NCBI RefSeq assembly: GCF_000236785.1 | Contig: NZ_AGUF01000055.1 | Span: forward strand, 278,689-342,688 | Reading direction: 5' to 3' | From: Achromobacter arsenitoxydans SY8 | Lineage (GTDB): Bacteria; Pseudomonadota; Gammaproteobacteria; Burkholderiales; Burkholderiaceae_B | DNA: 64,000 nt | Shown here: piece after piece, positions 18,093 through 25,614 of the stretch | Position numbering within the stretch: position 1 is the stretch's first letter | Layout: every line of letters starts with the position of its first letter | Notes under the pieces: model-generated | What the model was told of the DNA's origin: nothing | The model's database searches: none | The model's input: the letters and a program-made list of their open reading frames with translations, nothing else | Position numbers and translations under genes: made by a program

Positions 18093-19241
18093 TTAGGCGC
18101 GCAGCTCGCGGCTGCCGCTGGACGTCATGGCGGACACCAGGCCAGCCGTTTCCATGGATTCGAGGAGACGGGCGGCCCGGTTGTAGCCGATGCGCAGGTG
18201 GCGCTGAACAAGGGAAATGGAGGCGCGGCGATGTTTGCGCACCACCATGACGGCGTCGGTGTAGAGCGGGTCGATGGCGTCGTCGCTGTCGCCTTCGAGC
18301 GGCAAGTGGCCCGCCGTCGGCGCAGCGGCCGCAGAAGCTGATTCGGGGATCTGCTTCTCGCCGCCGAGCGCGTAGACGAGCTCGGCCAACAGCTTGGCGA
18401 TCTCGCCGGCCATCAGCAGGAATTCCGCATCGAAAACCTCGGCGTCCGTGTCTTCGGCCGGGTGGTTCTCCTTGAGCGTGTCTAGCGGCCGGATCTTGCG
18501 GATGTCCAGGTCCTCGGTTAGCTCGAACGAAATGCGATCGTTCCAGGTCATGGCCAGGCGGGTGCACTGCTTGCCTCCCTGGATGTGACGGCGCACTTCG
18601 TCGGCGTCGATCGAGTGATGGACGTAGCGCACGACCGCGGCGCTGGCGCCCGAGGCGCGCAGCTCGGCGTCCTGGTCGATAGTGAAGTTCGCCGGTGCTT
18701 CGTCCTCGGCCAGCCAGCCGGTCATAGCGGAGGCCGGCGACATGGCGACATACAGGTTCTCGAGCGGGAACGGTTCGATGGACTTGGCCAGAAGTCCGAT
18801 GACTGCGTCCGCCTTCGACGGTGTGCTGGTGTCGATGATGAGCCAGCGCTCGATCGGGTCAATCCAGAGGCGGATGTCGTCATACTGCGTCAGGGCCGTG
18901 GGCAGCTTCTCGTCGACGATGCGCTCACGGATCTCTTTCACAAGCTTCCTGCCCGGCTTGTAACCCTCCTTCTCCTCGAACTCACGGGCCCGGGCGGCCG
19001 TGGCCTGGTTGATGGCTTTGCCGGGCAGCAACTTGGATTCGACGCGCAGCGACAGGAGCAGCTTGCCGCTGACCGCGTGCGCCAGTTCGGCACCTTCGCG
19101 CGGCGGTACCCAGCCGACCGATTCGCGCTGCAGTTCGCCCGCCGGTACGTACGCCCGGGCCGCCAGGTGTTCGTTGAGGGCGTCAATGTTCCAGAAGGGC
19201 TGAGCAGAAGTGAGCCGATAAATCTTGGCGTTCTTAAACAT
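18093..19241 (-). CDS. RdgC-like protein fused to an FtsK gamma (KOPS-binding) domain
   Basis: 382 residues. About 1-300 match RdgC, the ring-shaped DNA-binding protein that limits Rec[10 protein letters not shown] start, [45 protein letters not shown]. An acidic linker leads to a C-terminal winged helix (324-382; [31 protein letters not shown]) closely resembling FtsK gamma, which reads KOPS octamers on the chromosome. Such a join could direct RdgC to KOPS sites or interfere with FtsK. It sits between the SMC-like ATPase and RecT. SD AAGGGAA before ATG 19241. Confidence 0.82.
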   Translation of the reverse strand: MFKNAKIYRLTSAQPFWNIDALNEHLAARAYVPAGELQRESVGWVPPREGAELAHAVSGKLLLSLRVESKLLPGKAINQATAARAREFEEKEGYKPGRKLVKEIRERIVDEKLPTALTQYDDIRLWIDPIERWLIIDTSTPSKADAVIGLLAKSIEPFPLENLYVAMSPASAMTGWLAEDEAPANFTIDQDAELRASGASAAVVRYVHHSIDADEVRRHIQGGKQCTRLAMTWNDRISFELTEDLDIRKIRPLDTLKENHPAEDTDAEVFDAEFLLMAGEIAKLLAELVYALGGEKQIPESASAAAAPTAGHLPLEGDSDDAIDPLYTDAVMVVRKHRRASISLVQRHLRIGYNRAARLLESMETAGLVSAMTSSGSRELRA

Positions 19242-19251
19242 GGCTGTTCCC

Positions 19252-20439
19252 TTATTCCGGCGCGGCCATGCGGCGGCGCGTCGTGACGGCGGCGCGCTGT
19301 TGCTGCGAAGTCATGGACAAGCGGCGTGCCTGGTAGATCTGTTGGAGGCGAGCCCGCTCGCTAAGGTCCGCGACTCCATCGATGGAGTCGCCGGCCAGGT
19401 CGAGGACCTGGATGTCCTTGGCCGCATTTATCTGCGCTTCCACCTTGGCAGCGTCCAGGCCCACATCCTCGGCCGCGGGATCTGGTTGCCCCGGTTGAGG
19501 GGTGGTGGCATCAGCCGCCGCGCCCTGCGCCAGCGCATCGGCCTCGGCCTTAGCATTCGTATGGGTGGCCTCAGGCTGGGCGTCGCGAGGCTCCACGTCG
19601 GTGACGTCGGCGGGCGCAGGCCTGCTTGCGGGCCGGGCCGCTTGCGCACGGCGTAGCTCCTCGACGCTGACTTCGATGCTGTCGCCGGTGTTTGGTACGG
19701 CGTCGATGACGTCTTCGATCTCCTCAGTGGAGCGGCCCATGCCCATTACGATGTCGGGGGCGTGGATGTTTCCGAAAAACGAGCCGGCGCGGTACTGCAG
19801 CATGAGATGCTTCAGTTCGGTCTGCCATTTGCTGCCCGGCTTGCTGTACCACCCTTCCTCGACCGCCATCTTGATGCTGACGGGCGTGCCTTCGATGATC
19901 TCTTCGGTACGGCGCCCGCCTTCCATGACATAGGCCCAGGCGACACATTCAATGTCGTCGATCTCGACAGATTTTTCGACCATGTCGTACCGGCGCTGGT
20001 CCCTGTTCCATTGGCCTTTTTCCTTGTACGAGGCGGTAATGCGCCCGCGGTTCTTGATGCGGAACCGCAGCGGGGAAAACCGGCGCGATGCGTTGATGGC
20101 AGCAATCACGAACTTGCCGCTCCAGGACAGCCGGCCTTCAATGACATTGGCGTTTTGCATGACGGCCGTGATGGACATGCCAACCGCCTGGGCGGTTTCG
20201 ATGGCCACGATGCAATTCCCGAGCGCGGCCGGGTTTGGCACTTCGACGTCGTAGTACTCGTTGCCCTGCTTTTCCCGCTTGGTAATGGTGGAACGGAATG
20301 CGGCGGGCACGGCGTTCGCAGTCTGGTAGGCCTGGGCAATGCGCTGGGCCAGGGCGAAGCCCGCCGCCGAAAACATGTTGACGACTTCCGTCGAGGGCGC
20401 AGGCTGGCGGACCTGCTCAAGCGTGGTGGTCTGGGTCAT
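19252..20439 (-). CDS. RecT-family single-strand annealing protein
   Basis: 395 residues. The RecT core lies in the first 260 residues ([59 protein letters not shown]), followed by an Ala/Pro-rich linker and a short helical tail. It anneals complementary strands exposed by the partner nuclease during phage recombination. The ATG at 20439 has AAAGGA 9 nt upstream; the frame's extension to 20571 is discarded. The nuclease gene lies just upstream in the same operon. Confidence 0.88.
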   Translation of the reverse strand: MTQTTTLEQVRQPAPSTEVVNMFSAAGFALAQRIAQAYQTANAVPAAFRSTITKREKQGNEYYDVEVPNPAALGNCIVAIETAQAVGMSITAVMQNANVIEGRLSWSGKFVIAAINASRRFSPLRFRIKNRGRITASYKEKGQWNRDQRRYDMVEKSVEIDDIECVAWAYVMEGGRRTEEIIEGTPVSIKMAVEEGWYSKPGSKWQTELKHLMLQYRAGSFFGNIHAPDIVMGMGRSTEEIEDVIDAVPNTGDSIEVSVEELRRAQAARPASRPAPADVTDVEPRDAQPEATHTNAKAEADALAQGAAADATTPQPGQPDPAAEDVGLDAAKVEAQINAAKDIQVLDLAGDSIDGVADLSERARLQQIYQARRLSMTSQQQRAAVTTRRRMAAPE

Positions 20440-20441
20440 GA

Positions 20442-20660
20442 TCAGCGTCCTTTCTGCTGGTGGGCGCGGTAGTCCGCGGCGGTTGCGATGGAAATGCTCT
20501 GGCGTTCTTCGGGCTTCGCGTCGGTGTCGTATTGCTTGACCTGGCTGGCCAGGAAAAGCGTGGCGTCCCATGCCAGATGCTGGGTGATGACCGGTGGACG
20601 CTTGCCGGCGGGGTCGGTGCGCCGGACGAACACGTCGCGGCTGACGGGGTGGAGGGGCAT
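20442..20660 (-). CDS. small hypothetical protein between nuclease and recT
   Basis: 72 residues, charged, no domain recognised (QYDTDAKPEERQSISIAT in the middle). Packed between recT (2 nt away) and the nuclease (3 nt), so part of the same recombination cassette by position. Function unknown. Confidence 0.6.
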   Translation of the reverse strand: MPLHPVSRDVFVRRTDPAGKRPPVITQHLAWDATLFLASQVKQYDTDAKPEERQSISIATAADYRAHQQKGR

Positions 20661-20663
20661 AGT

Positions 20664-21464
20664 TCAGCCTTTGAATTTGCAGGAGGGGTGGCGCGGGCAG
20701 TACTTGCCCGAACAGAGCACGGACTTGGGATTGCCGTAGAAGCTGCCGCTGTGGACGAGGTGGGAGGCGTGCTGGAGCAGACCGGGGCTGCTTTCGTCCC
20801 CTACGAGCGCCACTCGCGCGCCGGTGATTTCGCCTGTGCCCACGCGCTGCGCGGCTGCAGTCTTTCCCGTTTGCAGCCCCACGATCTGGGCCGGCGCGGT
20901 GACCGGCTCACCAAGGGCGTGCTGGGCGAGGATTTCATAGACACCCATTTGCGGGCCGTGGCCGGCGGTGGTGACCGTGCCGTCCGAGCCGACCGCACGG
21001 GCGCCGCTCTTGAGGTCGGCGATGCCCAGCTCGCCACTGGCGGTACGGCGGACGCGGTCGGTTGTGCCGGTGAGCGCGATGCCCAGATCCGATATCTCCA
21101 TGCGGTCGCAGGTAAGCTCCACGGCGACGTAGTTCTGGTGTGGCGCGATCTGCGCGCAGTAGCGCGTGTGCAGCGCCAGACCGATGCGTTCGGCGTCACT
21201 TGGCTGCGCGTCTTCCCAATCGACCTCCTCATCGGTGTCGTAGAGGGCCTTGATCAGTTCGCCGGCGGCATCGTCGGGGGAGATGGGGTTGCCGTCCAGT
21301 TTGGCTTGGTCAAATGCGGCTGTGCCAGCGTGGATGGCCGTGCCGAGGCGCGCGGCGCCGGAAGACGGCATGCGCATGCCCAGCAGGTTCTTGGCTTCCC
21401 AGCGGGCGGGGCAGTCGAAAAGCTCGGCCAGGCTGGACGCCCGGATTGGGATAATTCGTTGCAT
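20664..21464 (-). CDS. PD-(D/E)XK (RecB/Cas4-like) exonuclease with likely Fe-S cluster
   Basis: 266 residues. Nuclease signs: an N-terminal LGTAIHAG (catalytic His46), LTGTTDRVRR (Asp136) and IADLKSG (Asp150-x-Lys152). One cysteine near the N terminus (C18) and three at the extreme C terminus (C251-x4-C256-x5-C262) match the iron-staple arrangement of AddB and Cas4 nucleases, where an Fe-S cluster clamps the two ends. Expected role: 5'-3' resection feeding RecT annealing. No cas1 or cas2 is nearby, so a CRISPR role is unlikely. Confidence 0.8.
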   Translation of the reverse strand: MQRIIPIRASSLAELFDCPARWEAKNLLGMRMPSSGAARLGTAIHAGTAAFDQAKLDGNPISPDDAAGELIKALYDTDEEVDWEDAQPSDAERIGLALHTRYCAQIAPHQNYVAVELTCDRMEISDLGIALTGTTDRVRRTASGELGIADLKSGARAVGSDGTVTTAGHGPQMGVYEILAQHALGEPVTAPAQIVGLQTGKTAAAQRVGTGEITGARVALVGDESSPGLLQHASHLVHSGSFYGNPKSVLCSGKYCPRHPSCKFKG

Positions 21465-21480
21465 TGTGGGAACTCCGGGG

Positions 21481-21696
21481 TCAGTAGGGGGCGTGTGCCG
21501 CGGAGGCGGCGTCTGCTGAATAGTGGGAGGCGGGGATCGCCTGCGGCGCGGCGTCGAGCGTGGGGCCCAGCACCCCGGTCATCGCGGCCAGGTAAACCGT
21601 GCCGCCGACAAGCGCGGCCGCATACGCGACCAGGTCCAAATCCCGACCGGCGCGCCGTGCGCGGCGCCAGCGGGCGGCTATGCGCCGGATGCTCAT
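21481..21696 (-). CDS. small single-span membrane protein
   Basis: 71 residues: a very basic N terminus (RRIAARWRRARRAGR), one hydrophobic stretch (LVAYAAALVGGTVYLAAMTG), and a polar tail. The ATG at 21696 overlaps the upstream stop and has GAGG just before it; a GTG two codons earlier is the alternative. Function unknown. Confidence 0.55.
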   Translation of the reverse strand: MSIRRIAARWRRARRAGRDLDLVAYAAALVGGTVYLAAMTGVLGPTLDAAPQAIPASHYSADAASAAHAPY

Positions 21697-21977
21697 GCGC
21701 ACCTCGCGTAGTCGGAGTCGGGCACGATCACGACGTCACCGCGGATCTGGTGGGGAATGCCGCGGGCGTCCTGGTAGAGGCGCGTGGCCGCCGGATTGAC
21801 GGGCAGGTCTTTCAGAATTCCTTCGTCGTCGACTAGCATCACGTGTACGCGGTCGGCGAGGCGGACTGTGTCCAGAGCGTCAGCGCCGATCATCTGGCAG
21901 ACGTCCTGGATGGCATGCGGCCCGTGCAGCTCGGTTTCGGCGCCGTCGGCGCGGAGTAGCTTGCGGGTGGGTTTCAT
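21693..21977 (-). CDS. DUF3846-like protein
   Basis: 94 residues similar to DUF3846: the run VMLVDDEGILKDLPVNPAAT, followed by an aromatic residue and IRGDVVIVP, is typical of that family of small mobile-element proteins. Soluble, presumed cytoplasmic. Role unknown. It overlaps the neighbours on both sides. Confidence 0.68.
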   Translation of the reverse strand: MKPTRKLLRADGAETELHGPHAIQDVCQMIGADALDTVRLADRVHVMLVDDEGILKDLPVNPAATRLYQDARGIPHQIRGDVVIVPDSDYARCA

Positions 21978-22330
21978 GCTCGGACCTCCCGCTCGGCGTC
22001 GAGCGCGGCTTGGGCGATCTGCGCCAACTCGAAGTCGCGGTCCAGGATGCCCATGGAGCCGCCGGCGATCTGCGCCAGCGCGACGCGCATTCGAGTGTTG
22101 GCCAAGCGCAGCTGGTGGTTCTTCGTCTGCAGCGCTGCCTCGTTGGCCATCTTGGGCTGATCGTGTTCGGCCGCGATGTAGGGCCGGCCCTGCAGCGCGG
22201 CTTCAGCGCGGCTCGCGATCCAGCGCAGGCGTCGCGTCTGCGTTGTGCTGGCGCGCGCGGTGCGCATGATGTGGTCAAGCGCATCCTGCTGGACATCGCT
22301 CGTCCTTGGAAGTTGCTGGGGTGCATTCAT
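21974..22330 (-). CDS. hypothetical helical phage protein
   Basis: 118 residues, predicted almost all helical, with a possible coiled coil (NEAALQTKNHQLRLANTRMR). The start at 22330 is chosen because it overlaps the upstream stop (ATGA); the much longer frame to 22519 would cover another gene. No family recognised. Confidence 0.6.
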   Translation of the reverse strand: MNAPQQLPRTSDVQQDALDHIMRTARASTTQTRRLRWIASRAEAALQGRPYIAAEHDQPKMANEAALQTKNHQLRLANTRMRVALAQIAGGSMGILDRDFELAQIAQAALDAEREVRA

Positions 22331-22536
22331 AGGAGGCGGTTCTCCGTGGTGAGGGCGCCAGCGTGGATCTGCCGGCTGGGCATGCAGTCGAAGGTGACGC
22401 GGGTGGTAGGCGGGAAGACGGCGAGCACGTCGAGGCATTCGGCCTGGCTGGCGAAGCGTTCGAGCACCATGACAGGCGGTCGGCCGTGGTCGGTTGGGAG
22501 AAAGGCGAGCAGCACCCAAAGGGTTGCGGCAGTCAT
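22327..22536 (-). CDS. small hypothetical protein with hydrophobic N terminus
   Basis: 69 residues starting MTAATLWVLLAFLPTD, a short hydrophobic segment that could be a signal or anchor, followed by a Cys-containing soluble part (FASQAECLDVL, FDCMPSRQ). ATGA overlap on both sides. Not recognised. Confidence 0.55.
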   Translation of the reverse strand: MTAATLWVLLAFLPTDHGRPPVMVLERFASQAECLDVLAVFPPTTRVTFDCMPSRQIHAGALTTENRLL

Positions 22537-22643
22537 GCTTGTGCGCTCCAAGAATCGGCCTTGCGCAGGCGTGCCATGACGGCGTCGCCGGCGCGCGCCA
22601 GGACGTATGCGAGGGGGATAAGAAAGAGGGCGGCGGCGATCAT
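22533..22643 (-). CDS. 36-residue membrane microprotein
   Basis: MIAAALFLIPLAYVLARAGD starts a hydrophobic segment of about 14 residues, then a short basic tail. Its ATG overlaps the previous stop (ATGA) and its stop overlaps the next ATG, a chain of overlaps that supports real translation. Too short for a family call. Confidence 0.5.
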   Translation of the reverse strand: MIAAALFLIPLAYVLARAGDAVMARLRKADSWSAQA

Positions 22644-22726
22644 TTGCGTCCCTTCCGGCGGGCCGCGATGAACCCACGCGCTTCGGCGTAGAGGACCAGG
22701 ACGCCGACGACAAGGAATCCGAGCAT
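22640..22726 (-). CDS. 28-residue membrane microprotein
   Basis: Starts MLGFLVVGVLVLYAEARGF, a single hydrophobic helix with a basic end (RRKGRK). Coupled by TGATG to the gene before it and by ATGA to the gene after it. With its 36-residue neighbour it forms a pair of tiny membrane proteins in the early operon. Function unknown. Confidence 0.48.
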   Translation of the reverse strand: MLGFLVVGVLVLYAEARGFIAARRKGRK

Positions 22727-23103
22727 CAGGCGGCCTCCCCGTTGTGCGACGCGGAGCGCGTGATCAGCATGTGGGCGCGCTGCAGGAGCTGGGCGCGCAG
22801 CGCGGCGACCCCATCGGTGCCCGCGCGCTGGTCGAAGGTCCACTTGCTCAATGCCGAGAGAGCGACGCCGGCGGTGGCACGGGGCCCCAGGTCGCACTGC
22901 AGGGTTTCGTTCCACCATTCCAGCGTCTCGCCGAAGGCGGCCGAAGTGCGACCGGCGAACAGGTCAAAGAGAACGCTGAGGATGTCGGCGTCGTTCAGGG
23001 GAATGCGTTTGACACGGTCCTCGCGGGCGAGATACCCGCGGTCGGCCGTCCGGGTTGCGTCGTCCCGGCGCGCGGCTTCGGGCAGAACAGTCTGGGCTTG
23101 CAT
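22726..23103 (-). CDS. first gene of the leftward early operon, hypothetical
   Basis: 125 residues, helical, with a Trp-containing segment (GETLEWWNETLQCDLG) that may bind a ligand or partner. Tandem ATGs at 23106 and 23103; the second is preferred (GGAG 6 nt upstream). It is the first gene after the operator-covered leftward promoter, the position of early regulators in lambdoid phages, but no such family is recognised. Confidence 0.6.
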   Translation of the reverse strand: MQAQTVLPEAARRDDATRTADRGYLAREDRVKRIPLNDADILSVLFDLFAGRTSAAFGETLEWWNETLQCDLGPRATAGVALSALSKWTFDQRAGTDGVAALRAQLLQRAHMLITRSASHNGEAA

Positions 23104-23117
23104 CATGATCTCCGAAT

Positions 23118-23178
23118 TTGCGTAATACGCATACATGGAAGTGCATGATACGCAAATTTATAAATGCGTCAAGCGCAT
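23118..23178 (-). promoter_or_regulatory. leftward early promoter with three tandem repressor operators
   Basis: Minus-strand promoter TTGACG (23167-23172) - 16 nt - TATCAT (23145-23150). Three operator-like elements of form ATGCG-N5-CGCAT start at 23118 (TTGCG/CGCAT), 23141 (imperfect GTGCA/CGCAA) and 23164 (perfect), exactly 23 bp apart. The perfect site covers the -35 and the second covers the -10. This is the layout of a lambda-like PL/OL region and should be bound by the CI-like repressor at 23668-24324. Confidence 0.8.
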
Positions 23179-23194
23179 TTTTTGCAGGGAAAGC

Positions 23195-23220
23195 AAAAAG
23201 GCCGCCCCTAGAGGGCGGCC
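23195..23220 (-). terminator. terminator of the repressor operon
   Basis: Stem GGCCGCCC / GGGCGGCC with a 5-nt loop (23200-23220). Read leftward it is followed by five T residues (plus-strand A run 23195-23199). It lies after the gene downstream of the repressor and just before the early promoter, insulating lysogenic from lytic transcription. Confidence 0.85.
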
Positions 23221-23250
23221 TTGGCGCGCGGCGGGCTGTGTGACGGCCGG

Positions 23251-23649
23251 CTATCTATCTTCGATGGATACGGAGCGCGCAGCAGAAGGGGGGTAAACGC
23301 AGATTGCGCGTTGCGGCAGGAGGTTGCCGAATCCGTTCTTCGCTTCGAAATCCAGGCGCACCACGACAGTCGCGTCATTCCTGGTTTGTGCCGCCCCGCC
23401 GAACGTGCCGAAGCTCACGGATGACGGGAATTTTGCGCTTTGCCTGGTGGCGGCTTGGCAGTCCGCCATGGCGGCGTTTTCGGACAATGCCGGCGTGGGG
23501 CCGGTCGGCGCTTTGTCGGCCTTATTGTTGCCGGCCATGGTCGCGATCGCCGCGGCGACTACGGCCAGGGCGAGGCCAGCGATGAATTTGCGCTGAGTCT
23601 GTTTGCGGCGATCCGCCATGCTGGTCGGTTTCTTCATTTTTTGTCGCAT
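23251..23649 (-). CDS. membrane-anchored protein in the rex position behind the repressor
   Basis: 132 residues: basic N terminus, one hydrophobic helix (KFIAGLALAVVAAAIATMAG, about 21-40), then a soluble domain with two cysteines (ADCQ, AICVYPP) and a KFPSSVSFGTFGG motif seen in assorted small exported proteins. It lies 18 nt after the repressor gene and before a terminator, so it should be transcribed with the repressor in the lysogen. That position suggests a lysogeny trait such as exclusion of other phages; unproven. The start may be 23649 or 23637. Confidence 0.62.
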   Translation of the reverse strand: MRQKMKKPTSMADRRKQTQRKFIAGLALAVVAAAIATMAGNNKADKAPTGPTPALSENAAMADCQAATRQSAKFPSSVSFGTFGGAAQTRNDATVVVRLDFEAKNGFGNLLPQRAICVYPPSAARSVSIEDR

Positions 23650-23667
23650 GCCCTCGCTGCCGTGAAG

Positions 23668-24324
23668 TCAACGGCGCTTCCGGTACCGGCGGTGTTCCAC
23701 CATAGTGCCGATGATCTGAACCTGAGTGTAATCGGACCTGATCGACGGGTAGTCGGCGTTCAGGGGCACCAGCTCGAACACCACTGCGCCCTTCTCATTG
23801 AGGCCGCGGGGCCGGTACTTCTTGAACGTCGCTTCGTGGTCGCCGTTCTTGGCCACGACGAAATCGCCGGGCAGTGGCTCCACGGACGGATCGATGACGA
23901 CCAGGTCGCCTTCGTTGAAAGATTCTTCACTCATCGGGCTGTACATCGACAGCCCTTTTATCCGAAGGGCAAACGCCGAGCGGGATAGGTCTAGGTCGGT
24001 AAGTAGCCAGTCGTCGGGGTTGGTGTAGGGGACCACAGATTCCGTTAAGGCGCCCGCCTGAACATAGCTCAGCACGGGGATGCGGCGGCTGCCTATGGCA
24101 GTCAGTTCCACATTGTTGGATTCGCTGGGGACGTTCAGGAACAGTTCTGAGACGGGGCAGCCGAGGGCCGCGGCAATCTTGCCGAGGATCTCATCGCTAT
24201 AGCCCTGCTTCCCGCGCTCGAGGCGAGACACGTTCCCGACATCGCTACCGATGCGGTTCGCAAGTTCCAAGATCGTCCAGCCCAACGCTTTGCGTCGCTG
24301 GCGAATGTTATCCCCGAGGCTCAT
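23668..24324 (-). CDS. CI-like repressor, HTH + S24 (LexA-type) self-cleaving domain
   Basis: 218 residues. An N-terminal HTH_XRE domain (about 4-62; LANRIGSDVGNVSRLERGKQG) is followed by an S24 peptidase domain with cleavage site A90-G91 (SYVQAG), catalytic Ser126 (GLSMYSPMS) and Lys168 (EATFKKY). It should hold the prophage silent by binding the ATGCG-N5-CGCAT operators, and self-cleave when RecA is activated by DNA damage. The start at 24324 is chosen by the HTH start; a frame running to 24408 crosses the operators. Confidence 0.92.
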   Translation of the reverse strand: MSLGDNIRQRRKALGWTILELANRIGSDVGNVSRLERGKQGYSDEILGKIAAALGCPVSELFLNVPSESNNVELTAIGSRRIPVLSYVQAGALTESVVPYTNPDDWLLTDLDLSRSAFALRIKGLSMYSPMSEESFNEGDLVVIDPSVEPLPGDFVVAKNGDHEATFKKYRPRGLNEKGAVVFELVPLNADYPSIRSDYTQVQIIGTMVEHRRYRKRR

Positions 24325-24352
24325 GGCGGAATTGTCCCGTTGCAGCTGCGTG

Positions 24353-24411
24353 TGGCGCAAAGCGCATTGCGCATATATGCCATTGGGATTAATATGCGTC
24401 ACACGCATAAT
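24353..24411 (+). promoter_or_regulatory. rightward early promoter and operators between repressor and cro
   Basis: Plus-strand promoter TTGGGA (24383-24388) - 17 nt - CATAAT (24406-24411). A perfect operator ATGCG-TCACA-CGCAT (24394-24408) covers the spacer and -10. A second, weaker site TGGCG-CAAAG-CGCAT lies at 24353-24367 on the repressor side, and a GCATATATGC palindrome lies between them. The Cro-like start is only about 10 nt past the expected transcription start. Confidence 0.75.
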
Positions 24412-24426
24412 TTATGGACTGAATTC

Positions 24427-24708
24427 ATGACCACTCCTTTGCGCATGGCGCGCGAGAAGCGCGGCCTGACGATCCAACAAGTTGCCACGTCGGTAGGCAT
24501 TGACCCCGGCAATCTGAGCCGCATCGAGCGCGGCAAGCAGGTGCCGTCCAAGGATCTCGCTGAGAAGCTGTCCCAGGTATATGGCGGTCAGGTCAGCGAG
24601 ACGCAGATTATCTATCCCGAACGTTTCGTAACCGCTGAGCCCTTCCAGGCTGATCGCCCGCCTGTCGTTGCGGCCGGCCTTGGCGGGAGTGGGGCCGGGC
24701 ATGCGTAG
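24427..24708 (+). CDS. Cro-like HTH regulator
   Basis: 93 residues with an HTH_XRE domain in the first 60 (REKRGLTIQQVATSVGIDPG, then NLSRIERGKQVPSKDL), divergent from the CI-like repressor. Its recognition helix (IDPGNLSRIERGKQ) resembles that of the repressor (SDVGNVSRLERGKQ), consistent with both reading the same operators. The ATG at 24427 has almost no leader and no clear Shine-Dalgarno. Expected to switch off the repressor during lytic growth. Confidence 0.8.
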   Translation: MTTPLRMAREKRGLTIQQVATSVGIDPGNLSRIERGKQVPSKDLAEKLSQVYGGQVSETQIIYPERFVTAEPFQADRPPVVAAGLGGSGAGHA

Positions 24709-24760
24709 CCGCGCCCTCGTGCGCCGCCGCGGTCGGGCATCGGCGCAAGCCGCCTCGTTG

Positions 24761-24955
24761 CTAGTGGTACGTAGTCGTCTGCTGGGCGGCGGGCTCCAGA
24801 TCTGGTCCGGTGTCGGTTTCCATGCACAGCCGGTCGAACACCGCACGTACGGTGGCTTGATCCGCCTCGCCGATGACGCTGTCGGCGATTTCCTTTGCCA
24901 ATTTCAGCAGCGCCTGCGTGGCCCGCTCCGCTCTCCCTCTTTCCCCGATTGCCAT
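24761..24955 (-). CDS. small hypothetical protein, convergent with cro
   Basis: 64 residues, helical (ERATQALLKLAKEIADSVIGE), no domain recognised. The GAGAGAAAG sequence right before the ATG supports translation. It runs against the rightward early operon, in the gap between the Cro-like and YdaT-like genes. Role unknown. Confidence 0.5.
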   Translation of the reverse strand: MAIGERGRAERATQALLKLAKEIADSVIGEADQATVRAVFDRLCMETDTGPDLEPAAQQTTTYH

Positions 24956-25014
24956 CTTTCTCTCCCGGTGTTCGCTGCTGTGGTGGGAATGTAACTGCCC
25001 GGAGTATCTGACGC

Positions 25015-25614
25015 ATGCGACATGAATCGCACAAAACCCTGATCGCCATCCTGCGGGAACACACGTCGGCCTGGCGCAAGTCCATGGACTGGTCCCGCGA
25101 GACGATGGCAGAGCACATAGTCGCGGCTCACGAACGCCTGAACGGGCCGGCCAGCACCGGCATTCGCTTCGAGCCGAACACCCAGGACACCTTCGGGCGC
25201 CTGAAGGTGAACGCTGACCGCGTGTTCCGTTGGCTGGACGACGAGTCCAAGGACTCGAACCTGCTGCCATCCAATTTCATTCCGTCCGTGCTGGCCGGAA
25301 TGCCGCACGACCGGCGCCGGCATTGCGTCGACGATATCCTGCGCCCGCTGGGCCTGGCCGTGCGCACGCTGGCGCTCGAGGCTGGCGAGGGGCTGGCCCA
25401 AGGGCAGGTGACCAATCTCATGCGTGAGCAAACCGAGGCGGCGGCCGCGGCAGTGGCGCTGCTGCACGTGGATCCGACGCCGGCGCAGATGGTCACGGCG
25501 CACCGCGAGGTGTCCGAGTCCATCGTGGCAGCGCGCAACGTCCGCGCGTCGATCGAGCGCCAGATGGCGCACGCCGGCGTCGACGTGCCGGCAAAGGAGG
25601 CTGACCCGTCATGA
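25015..25614 (+). CDS. YdaT-like (CII-position) phage protein
   Basis: 199 residues. The segment with VNADRVFRWLDDESKDSN and LLPSNFIPSVLAGMP resembles the YdaT family of the Rac prophage and related beta-proteobacterial phages. Those proteins lie next to cro in the place of CII and may be regulators or growth-inhibiting proteins. Mostly helical and soluble. It overlaps the next gene by 4 nt. The family call rests on recognised wording of the motif, not on a search. Confidence 0.62.
   Translation: MRHESHKTLIAILREHTSAWRKSMDWSRETMAEHIVAAHERLNGPASTGIRFEPNTQDTFGRLKVNADRVFRWLDDESKDSNLLPSNFIPSVLAGMPHDRRRHCVDDILRPLGLAVRTLALEAGEGLAQGQVTNLMREQTEAAAAAVALLHVDPTPAQMVTAHREVSESIVAARNVRASIERQMAHAGVDVPAKEADPS

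Noticed and set aside
16260-18341. 693-codon plus-strand frame opposite the SMC-like gene
   Set aside because: Shadow frame; the minus strand has Walker A and a ribosome site.
20664-21464. Cas4 of a CRISPR system
   Set aside because: No cas1/cas2 and no regular repeat-spacer array anywhere in the window; neighbours are recT and other phage recombination genes.
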